A stretch of DNA of 35,705 nt, from positions 1-35,705 of the IMG/VR virus record IMGVR_UViG_3300047550_000671, one strand, 5' to 3'. Below, piece after piece: positions 30,775 to 35,705 of this stretch. The position numbers and the translations under genes were made by a program. Position 1 is the stretch's first letter, and each line of letters opens with the position of its first letter. The DNA comes from a virus. The notes beneath the pieces are model-generated. The model saw nothing but the letters and a program-made list of their open reading frames with translations, did no database searches and was not told the origin of the DNA.

Positions 30775-31580
30775 ATATTCCAACGCTCTCTCATTATTTT
30801 CTGATACATATCAGCAAGATAAACTTGTCCTGCTAGATTAGTATGATATCCCGGATCATTGTCTGCTTCTGTGGCATAATCGCCGAATTTAAATTCTGGT
30901 TTATCATGCGTAGCACATGGACAATATGCTAGATCAGTCGTATAATATTTCTCGTCTAGCAATGGCATTTTCATATCACCATTAAACAATGATAATGTGG
31001 GTATCAATATAAATGGTATATTATTCTTTACTAATTCTAAGCAGCCTTGTTCTATGATCCACTGATCTTGTTGTTTCTTCCAACTACTATCATATAGATG
31101 TGACACATAATCTTTCACTGCTTGCTGTGCATCATCTCCTATCTGTAATGTTTTTCTATATGGATGATGCCAGTTATGTACGAGGCTATTATAATTCTCA
31201 CATATCAACGTTGGGTTAGTGTTATTTTTATGATTGATGTTATCATAGCCCTTTAAAGGATCGTACTCTGAAGGTCCTCTGGTGATTATATCTAAAGTAT
31301 GCCATAATACTTTAGTCCAATCAAGTTTTAGTGTTTTGATAGGAATCTCAGTCCTATCATGAAAAGAAGGTATTATGATAGCGAAATTAGGTTTCTGCTT
31401 AATGACTTCGCTGATTTGCAACCGTATGCCGCCGTTGCTGCAACCTGCGTAGGCTAGATTCTCTAGATCCCAATCTAACCTTTTGGCTAGAATCTCACTA
31501 AAGTGTGTTCCAATATATTCTTCTTTGAGTGTGGTGGCACTAAAACTACATCCACACACCATCAACTTTTTTCTAGTCAT
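30771..31580 (-). CDS. SGNH/GDSL-hydrolase-like protein (269 aa)
   Basis: Residues 6-16 (LMVCGCSFSAT) form the block I motif, where the catalytic Ser (S12) sits in GCSFS instead of GDS. A GCSNGGIRLQ block near 46-55 supplies the Gly/Asn of the oxyanion hole. D242-PGYH246-TN near the C-terminus is the D-x-x-x-H catalytic pair. Such proteins are esterases or acyltransferases acting on lipids or sugars, and similar GCSF-type phage proteins are common in aquatic myoviruses. The gene overlaps the glycosyltransferase-like gene by ATGA. The pair may modify a glycan, such as by acetylation. No signal peptide is present, so it acts in the cytoplasm or on the virion. Confidence 0.65.
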   Translation of the reverse strand: MTRKKLMVCGCSFSATTLKEEYIGTHFSEILAKRLDWDLENLAYAGCSNGGIRLQISEVIKQKPNFAIIIPSFHDRTEIPIKTLKLDWTKVLWHTLDIITRGPSEYDPLKGYDNINHKNNTNPTLICENYNSLVHNWHHPYRKTLQIGDDAQQAVKDYVSHLYDSSWKKQQDQWIIEQGCLELVKNNIPFILIPTLSLFNGDMKMPLLDEKYYTTDLAYCPCATHDKPEFKFGDYATEADNDPGYHTNLAGQVYLADMYQKIMRERWNI

Positions 31581-31612
31581 GTGGATATTTAATATTAGAT
31601 ATAGTTATCCAA

Positions 31613-31954
31613 TTATTTCATGGCATTTTGTGCCATTTTATCAACTACATCTTTGCTCTGTTCTGGTGGGGGAGGAGGTTCTGTTTTTTGTGTTGGGGTA
31701 AGACCCTTGAACACTACCTCATCTCCTTGTATGTTAGAAATGACTGTGTTTAAAGGTCTGTTCTTTATAAGATTATATAAGTCGTCACTGCTTAATATCA
31801 ACTGCCCATTACTTACCTTCTTAAAGAAATCTTTAAGTTGTTGCACAGTTATATTTTTTGTTATCTGACCATTATCCAAAGCAGTTTTAAGTTGATCTGT
31901 TGCTGCGATCAATCTTACTAATTGCGGATCAGTAACCAATTCAAAGAGGCGCAT
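31613..31954 (-). CDS. Small phage protein of unknown function (113 aa)
   Basis: Starts MRLFELVTDPQLVRLIAATD. The first ~75 residues are helical and hydrophilic (LKTALDNGQITKNITVQQLK), followed by KGLTPTQKTEPPPPPEQSKD, a short proline-rich hinge, and a Lys/Met-rich tail. It has no recognised motif. The MRLFE start recurs in small proteins of T4-like aquatic phages. It lies 3 bases after the 238-aa gene and is probably translated with it, suggesting it belongs to the late virion set. Function unknown. Confidence 0.6.
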   Translation of the reverse strand: MRLFELVTDPQLVRLIAATDQLKTALDNGQITKNITVQQLKDFFKKVSNGQLILSSDDLYNLIKNRPLNTVISNIQGDEVVFKGLTPTQKTEPPPPPEQSKDVVDKMAQNAMK

Positions 31955-31957
31955 TAA

Positions 31958-32674
31958 TTACCTCTTTTCTCTGCCGACTCCGCCTTCTGGACCTGCTTCT
32001 GGTTCTTCTGCTGGCATCTCAGGTGCGACATCTGCTGCGACTTCTGCTCCTGCAATTTCTTCGCCACCGCCTGGTGCAGGCTGTGCAGCGATATCAGTTA
32101 CAGCCATCTCTTCGCCACCAGCTGGTGCTGCGCCTAACGCTGCCATATCACCTTGACCAGTCATACTGTTCATGGCGCCCTGCAATGATTGCTTGCTCTG
32201 GCTTAATGTTTGATTCAATGTTGTCAATGCTTCGCTTGCAGCCTGATTGAACGCTGCTGATTCATTGACACCGATCTCGCTTTGAATGCTATCAGTCAGA
32301 GCAGGAAGTTCCTTAACAAGCATGTCATTCACTTCTTCGATCATCTTCTGAAGGCTATTGATCATGTCTTGTGCTGCAAGGATAACCTGTGACTTTTCAA
32401 CTTCTTGGTTCTCAACAACGATTTTGGCTTCTTTTGTAGTATTGTAATGCTCGGTCAAAGCCTGTGACATGAATACAAGTTTCATGAATGCAGGTTGTGT
32501 CTGATTCTTATAGAAGTCAGGTTGAGCCTTCGCTTCCTTGATTAATCCATAAACTCTTTCGAGCATAGATTTAGTCTGTGCGCGGCTAAGTTTAGTGACA
32601 TCAAAACTGACATCGAAATTCTCTTTAAGTGCCTTTAGGGCAACATGCTTTTTGTCAAAATCGTTTAGTTTCAT
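31958..32674 (-). CDS. Conserved helical phage protein, scaffold-like candidate (238 aa)
   Basis: Residues about 1-175 are strongly helical with coiled-coil character (SRAQTKSMLERVYGLIKEAK, VENQEVEKSQVILAAQDMIN, SLQKMIEEVNDMLVKELPAL). The C-terminal ~60 residues are Ala/Gly/Pro/Glu-rich and disordered (GGEEMAVTD, PAEEPEAGPEGG). From memory, T4-like aquatic phages carry a virion-associated protein with the VENQEVEKSQVILAAQDM block. The structure is suited to scaffolding or an internal head component, but the T4 scaffold gp22 is not recognisable here. A GATAAATAC late promoter lies 26 bases upstream. It leads a small late unit with the 113-aa gene. Confidence 0.65.
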   Translation of the reverse strand: MKLNDFDKKHVALKALKENFDVSFDVTKLSRAQTKSMLERVYGLIKEAKAQPDFYKNQTQPAFMKLVFMSQALTEHYNTTKEAKIVVENQEVEKSQVILAAQDMINSLQKMIEEVNDMLVKELPALTDSIQSEIGVNESAAFNQAASEALTTLNQTLSQSKQSLQGAMNSMTGQGDMAALGAAPAGGEEMAVTDIAAQPAPGGGEEIAGAEVAADVAPEMPAEEPEAGPEGGVGREKR

Positions 32675-32699
32675 GGTGATAATTCCATTATTAATAGAT

Positions 32700-32708
32700 G
32701 TATTTATC
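32700..32708 (-). promoter_or_regulatory. T4-like late promoter (GATAAATAC) for the 238-aa gene
   Basis: The minus strand reads CTGATAAATACATCTATTAA, with the GATAAATACAT core shared with the gp13, fibre and 90-aa gene promoters. Confidence 0.72.
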
Positions 32709-32717
32709 AGAATACCT

Positions 32718-33167
32718 TTACTTTATGTCCTGATATTCTTTATACTTGTTGGTCTGTAGATGCTTGGAAAATGATAGATATTGCTCAAGTTCCTGCATGA
32801 ATTTGCGTTTCCTTATCTTTTCTTCACTGAGTTTAGCGACATATATGAACTTATCAGGTAATGTTGATTTTTTCAGCATTTTCTCATGCTGCGCTATATT
32901 GACATTCAACGACCCTATAGTTCGGTCTAGTTCATACAATCGCTTATTCTCTTTAGTCTTCTTGTTCTTATCAAACACACAATAAGTCACAGCGTATTTT
33001 AAACTGCTAAAATCAAGTGCTGATATGGTTGGATCATTGATGACTGATACGAAATACAGTTCACCCTGTTTCTTGATAAGGTAGGTTCCGAATATATTAT
33101 AACTACCATCGTCTTCTTGCACGATGAATAGTTCTTTAATATCCTTGAAAAAACTCTGCTTGTTCAT
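32718..33167 (-). CDS. Phage protein of unknown function (149 aa)
   Basis: Begins MNKQSFFKDIKELFIVQEDD. Residues about 10-70 look like a small beta domain (SYNIFGTYLIKKQGELYFVS, KYAVTYCVFDKN). Residues about 75-149 are a basic helical or coiled-coil tail (KRLYELDRTIGSLNVNIAQH, EEKIRKRKFMQELEQYL). The basic charge and helix suggest nucleic-acid or protein contact. It lies 1 base downstream of the 147-aa gene and is separated from the next gene by a late promoter. No family is recognised. Confidence 0.6.
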   Translation of the reverse strand: MNKQSFFKDIKELFIVQEDDGSYNIFGTYLIKKQGELYFVSVINDPTISALDFSSLKYAVTYCVFDKNKKTKENKRLYELDRTIGSLNVNIAQHEKMLKKSTLPDKFIYVAKLSEEKIRKRKFMQELEQYLSFSKHLQTNKYKEYQDIK

Positions 33168-33168
33168 G

Positions 33169-33612
33169 TTAATATTTAGCGAAATATATGTTGCGTGTTG
33201 TAGAAGTTATATCTAACTTATCCCCTGCTTTATGGTACATGCTGTCGCATCTTATCATTGGGACACCGTCACAGTCTTTGTATAATGCGCCCAATTCTGT
33301 AATGCCATCTTCAAAAACACCTGCGTGTTGTATCTCAAAATCAAAACTCCATACAGGAACATTTTTGTCTTTGAGAGTATATCCAAAATATTCATACTCT
33401 GATAATTGCAGATACTTTAATTGCGGGTCCTTAGTGACATCAGGCTGCGCTCGTAATGATATAACTTGTAATATCGTATCAAAGTTACATTGAGTATTGC
33501 GTTTTCTCATCCAGTCATTGTTATCTGTGATATCAACGCTAGGTCTAGCACGGTTCAACACACCCGTCTTAGTGATATCAAAAAGAGTGAAACATGCAAT
33601 CCTATGGCTCAT
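33169..33612 (-). CDS. Conserved phage protein of unknown function (147 aa)
   Basis: The N-terminus MSHRIACFTLFDITKTGVLN is a pattern I recall from T4-like aquatic phages. The middle (RKRNTQCNFDTILQVISLRA, then YEYFGYTLKDKNVPVWSFDF) and the end (KAGDKLDITSTTRNIYFAKY) are mixed alpha/beta without catalytic motifs. It comes directly after a terminator, so it needs a promoter of its own; the only late-like motif (GTAAATAC) lies 3 bases before the ATG and seems too close. It is coupled to the 149-aa gene. Function unknown. Confidence 0.6.
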   Translation of the reverse strand: MSHRIACFTLFDITKTGVLNRARPSVDITDNNDWMRKRNTQCNFDTILQVISLRAQPDVTKDPQLKYLQLSEYEYFGYTLKDKNVPVWSFDFEIQHAGVFEDGITELGALYKDCDGVPMIRCDSMYHKAGDKLDITSTTRNIYFAKY

Positions 33613-33635
33613 CCTGTATTTACAGCCACAAAAAA

Positions 33636-33656
33636 GCCCGAGAATAAATCTCGGGC
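33636..33656 (-). terminator. Rho-independent terminator after the 129-aa gene
   Basis: A perfect 8-bp stem GCCCGAGA/TCTCGGGC (33636-33643 with 33649-33656) encloses a 5-base loop. On the minus strand it is followed by six T. It closes the single-gene unit of the 129-aa protein. Confidence 0.88.
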
Positions 33657-33682
33657 CCTTTGTTGTTAACTTAAACTAACTA

Positions 33683-34072
33683 TTAGTTAGTGAAAGTTGC
33701 TGAGGCTGCGATTGATACTGCTTCGCCTGCTGCTGAAGTGATAGCAGCATCTAGAGTACCAGTGCCAGTTGCTGTTACATCGCCCCATGCGCCTGTTGGG
33801 TACATGGCAACTGCTAATGTGTCATTAGTGTCAGTTGTGAACTCATAGATGTAAACTGTTGCTAACTGCTGAATTGCCTGGATAGTTGCATTAACCTGTG
33901 CGCCAGTTGTACCTGTGCCAGTGAAAGTTACTGTGAAGTACTCTAACTTTGGGCCTTGTGGCTGTACAGTTAGACCTGAAGAAACAGCGTTAACGCCAGT
34001 GTTTGTGTAGTCTGGTTGGTCAAGCCACATAACTGGCTTAAGATCACCATTAACTCTTGTAAATTGTGCCAT
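33683..34072 (-). CDS. Abundant-looking small virion protein (129 aa)
   Basis: Starts MAQFTRVNGDLKPVMWLDQP and is beta-rich with Gly/Thr/Ala (PKLEYFTVTFTGTGTTGAQV, TVYIYEFTTDTNDTLAVAMY). It has no signal peptide or membrane helix. The unit is monocistronic: a late promoter, an AGGAGA ribosome-binding site in the same TAGGAGATTTTA context as the tail tube gene, and a strong terminator. This arrangement is what a major structural protein would have. I recall similar small proteins in aquatic myoviruses without known role; head decoration is a reasonable guess. Confidence 0.7.
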   Translation of the reverse strand: MAQFTRVNGDLKPVMWLDQPDYTNTGVNAVSSGLTVQPQGPKLEYFTVTFTGTGTTGAQVNATIQAIQQLATVYIYEFTTDTNDTLAVAMYPTGAWGDVTATGTGTLDAAITSAAGEAVSIAASATFTN

Positions 34073-34114
34073 TTTAAAATCTCCTAATGTTGTGAACCCT
34101 TAAGGCTCATACTA

Positions 34115-34123
34115 TTATTTATG
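34115..34123 (-). promoter_or_regulatory. Late-type promoter (CATAAATAA) for the 129-aa gene
   Basis: The minus strand reads GGCATAAATAATAGTATGAG, sharing TAAATAATAGTA with the sheath promoter. It lies 43 bases before the ATG. Confidence 0.68.
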
Positions 34124-34149
34124 CCTTAGGAGAAAAAACCTGGTTTTGG

Positions 34150-35325
34150 CTAGCGTTGGCCAGCAAGATTTTGGGCGCTAAATCCCATGCGGTCTACGAA
34201 CTTAAGACCCTGACTGACGAATCCTTCTTGGCTCTGCTTGCCTGATTGTAGATAGCCCTTGACAGGACTCTGTTCCGCTGCTGCGGCTAACTGCTCTACT
34301 ATATTTTGTTTTAATGCGTAGACAGCAGCCCATATAGTGAATAGTCCAACTACACCTGCTTTATTAGCATTGATGTGGTCTGTCAACTTTTGCTTCATGC
34401 TAGCAGTCATGGGTCTACTCTCAAAGTAGTCCATGAACTTCTCGCTCATATTGCTGACATCCCCTGCAACGATTTGCTTATTGATGAAGGTCGTGAATAA
34501 CTGATTAAATGTATTTCTTGCTTGCGGTGCAGTAGATAATAGTTTTTCTACGGCCGCGCCATGTTTTGCTATGCTAGATTTTACATTACTTACTAATGAT
34601 TTATCTAAATCGATCTTAGGAGTAGTAGGCATCGCACTAGGAACTATAGCCACATCGCTATCATTTTTTAACTGTCCTATTGTGCCGTTTAATGGACTGG
34701 CGTCATCTGTAGTCGCGGCGTCAGGGCTTAAAAATTGATGTACTGCTATACCTGCTTTTTTACCTGTAAGCAATTTTCCTATCTCGCTATCAACGTCTAC
34801 AGTATATGCTATACCGTTAGGATTCGCCCTGAATTTATACAAGCCTTTTTCATCTTTGAGCGGATTACCGAAGAGCAAGTCGCCCCAGTAGTAACCCGTT
34901 GTTCCTTCGCTTGCTTTTTGTAAACCTGCCCATATATTTGAAATAATCCCATTAAGTTCAGCACGGTCCACCCCCCTCGCTTTATCGTAGTTTATAAAAT
35001 CCTGCGGGCTGTAAATCTTTCTGCCTGTTCCATCAGACTTGTTGAACATATGCTTGTCCATGATACTAAACTTACCGTCTGGACCATGGCCAAATATCAA
35101 CGCAGGATAACCATCCCACTTGATTGTGATAGTCTTAGGATTTTTTGCTGTGTCTTGTATCGCTTTAAGTGCGCGATTGGCTCCGGCAGTACCGTCAAGC
35201 ACTATCAAGTCTTCAGGGTGGTCTAGATGACCTTTAGCCTCTTGCAATTGTCTTGCGTCGGCTTGTAGTCTTCTTAAGGATTCTCTCACATGTTGAAAGA
35301 ATTCTGCCTCACTCCTAAAATTCAT
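34150..35325 (-). CDS. KxDG-containing conserved phage protein, DUF6267-type (391 aa)
   Basis: Residues 66-76 (TIKWDGYPALI) contain K69-W-D-G72, which looks like motif I (KxDG) of the covalent nucleotidyltransferases, the DNA/RNA ligase and capping fold. Next come a KHMFNKSDGTGRKI block, GYYWGDLLFG near 145, KFRANPNGIAYTVDV and IAVHQFLSPDAATTDD. The C-terminal third is helical (FESRPMTASMKQKLTDHINA, SPVKGYLQSGKQSQEGFV). From memory this is the DUF6267 family of T4-like cyanophages, without an established function. The start at 35325 is chosen because the next upstream start would overlap the preceding gene by 56 bases; the ATG lies 4 bases after that gene's stop. A ligase-like role is an inference from one motif. 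Confidence 0.65.
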   Translation of the reverse strand: MNFRSEAEFFQHVRESLRRLQADARQLQEAKGHLDHPEDLIVLDGTAGANRALKAIQDTAKNPKTITIKWDGYPALIFGHGPDGKFSIMDKHMFNKSDGTGRKIYSPQDFINYDKARGVDRAELNGIISNIWAGLQKASEGTTGYYWGDLLFGNPLKDEKGLYKFRANPNGIAYTVDVDSEIGKLLTGKKAGIAVHQFLSPDAATTDDASPLNGTIGQLKNDSDVAIVPSAMPTTPKIDLDKSLVSNVKSSIAKHGAAVEKLLSTAPQARNTFNQLFTTFINKQIVAGDVSNMSEKFMDYFESRPMTASMKQKLTDHINANKAGVVGLFTIWAAVYALKQNIVEQLAAAAEQSPVKGYLQSGKQSQEGFVSQGLKFVDRMGFSAQNLAGQR

Positions 35326-35329
35326 GATA

Positions 35330-35705
35330 TTAGACTGGTGCTTTTTTGTCTTGAGTCTTACCCATATCACTTTGTGCAAATGCAATCATAGCGATATTCT
35401 GTAAGTCTTTAGCGATAGTACCACCCTTATAACTCTTGCCCATGTTGTCAAGAATTTTTTGTATCTGTGGCATCGCCGCAGTCAAGTCGATACCCTTCAA
35501 GAAATTCTTCATGAATGTATCGTTAAACCATGTACCTATATATGGCTTACCTGACGCTGCTGGGGCAGCCGGCGCATTTGCTGCTGGGGCAGCCGGCGCA
35601 TTTGCTGCTGGGGCTGCTGCACCACCTGCTGCCGGTGCCGCTGGGGCTGCTGCCGGTGCGGGTGCCGCGGCTGGTTTCTTTCCAAAGAAGCCCTTGACTT
35701 TATCA
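35330..35705 (-). CDS. Ala/Pro-rich phage protein, N-terminus beyond window edge (C-terminal 125 aa)
   Basis: The frame is open to the right edge, so the start is missing. The visible part begins with a basic KGFFGKKPAAAPAPAAA segment and about 40 residues of Ala/Pro/Gly linker encoded by a repetitive GC-rich tract. It then has a conserved-looking domain (KPYIGTWFNDTFMKNFLKGI, AAMPQIQKILDNMG, KDLQNIAMIAFAQSDMGKTQ). A start at the internal ATG (35512) would give only 60 aa and cut YIGTWFNDTF from the domain, so the longer partial frame is preferred. It precedes the KxDG gene by 4 bases and is probably cotranscribed. No function is recognised; the linker suggests a modular virion protein. Confidence 0.65.
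   Translation of the reverse strand, partial: DKVKGFFGKKPAAAPAPAAAPAAPAAGGAAAPAANAPAAPAANAPAAPAASGKPYIGTWFNDTFMKNFLKGIDLTAAMPQIQKILDNMGKSYKGGTIAKDLQNIAMIAFAQSDMGKTQDKKAPV
35556..35603 (-). repeat. 24-bp tandem repeat encoding an Ala/Pro linker
   Basis: Two perfect copies of a 24-base unit (35556-35579 and 35580-35603) are followed by a partial third. Each encodes the eight-residue unit A-P-A-A-P-A-A-N in the partial protein. The tract is far more GC-rich than its surroundings and likely to vary in length by slippage. Confidence 0.85.

Noticed and set aside
30775-30783. TTG start three codons upstream of the glycosyltransferase-like ATG
   Set aside because: The ATG that overlaps the upstream TGA (ATGA) is the simpler start and matches the coupling seen elsewhere in the window.
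33616-33623. GTAAATAC late-like motif before the 147-aa gene
   Set aside because: It is 3 bases from the ATG and deviates from the core at the second position, so it is too close to act as an ordinary late promoter.
34073-34149. Possible terminator AAAACC/GGTTTT after the KxDG gene
   Set aside because: The arms are separated by one base and the stem is AT-rich, so it cannot form a stable hairpin.
35326-35385. Longer start for the KxDG protein (20 extra codons)
   Set aside because: It would overlap the preceding gene by 56 bases; the ATG at 35325 follows that gene's stop by 4 bases.

Overview
This window is a block of virion and nucleotide-metabolism genes from a large T4-like contractile-tailed phage (myovirus) of the kind found in aquatic bacteria, such as T4-like cyanophages and related marine or freshwater phages. 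The diagnosis rests on a recognisable T4 morphogenesis set: tail sheath (gp18), tail tube (gp19), a second tube-fold protein, head completion nuclease (gp4), small terminase (gp16), neck proteins (gp13- and gp14-like), tail terminator (gp15) and the T4 gene 1-type dNMP kinase. T4-style late-promoter motifs (core ATAAATA or CTAAATA) sit in front of the structural genes. No photosynthesis gene, tRNA or integrase is visible, so the host cannot be named from this window alone.

Layout, left to right. 1-4993 (minus): end of a fibre cluster, with a truncated small gene, a LamG plus glycine-rich fibre protein, and a 1119-aa fibre with collagen-like repeats and beta-modules. 5050-5078: terminator. 5100-14744 (minus): tail/head block read gp18, gp19, tube-fold protein, small virion protein, gp4, gp16, then two conserved unknowns of 203 and 739 aa. 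14862-15221 (plus): HNH-like zinc protein. 15204-15836 (minus): dNMP kinase. 15909-16694 (minus): gp13-like neck protein with its own late promoter. 16731-19245 (minus): apparently early operon of a 373-aa unknown, a 51-aa membrane protein, a 66-aa unknown, MazG and a MutH/Sau3AI-like nuclease, all overlapping or nearly so behind a good sigma70-type promoter. 19344-22889 (plus): gp14-like, gp15 and Nudix, closed by a two-way terminator. 22920-28721 (minus): coiled-coil membrane protein, two small structural candidates, a complete subtilisin-like protease and a 693-aa fibre. 28765-31954 (minus): RecB/MGME1-like exonuclease, IscA-like iron-sulfur carrier, glycosyltransferase-like and SGNH-like proteins, small unknown. 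31958-35705 (minus): conserved virion candidates, including a strongly expressed-looking 129-aa protein between a late promoter and a terminator, a KxDG-containing protein, and an Ala/Pro-rich protein cut by the right edge.

How it works together. Late genes build the neck, tail, tube, baseplate and fibres. Early-type genes (sigma70-like promoters, tight ATGA coupling) handle nucleotides and DNA: dNMP kinase, MazG, Nudix and two or three PD-(D/E)XK nucleases. The most unusual items are the virion-context subtilase translated directly after a tail fibre, a sheath protein enlarged by roughly 650 residues of inserted beta-rich modules, a beta-module repeated five times across two different fibres, and the MutH-like/MazG/membrane-peptide operon. 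There is no gene-free stretch longer than 300 bases. The longest gaps, of about 100-120 bases at 14745-14861, 19246-19343 and 24262-24374, hold promoters and structured leaders.
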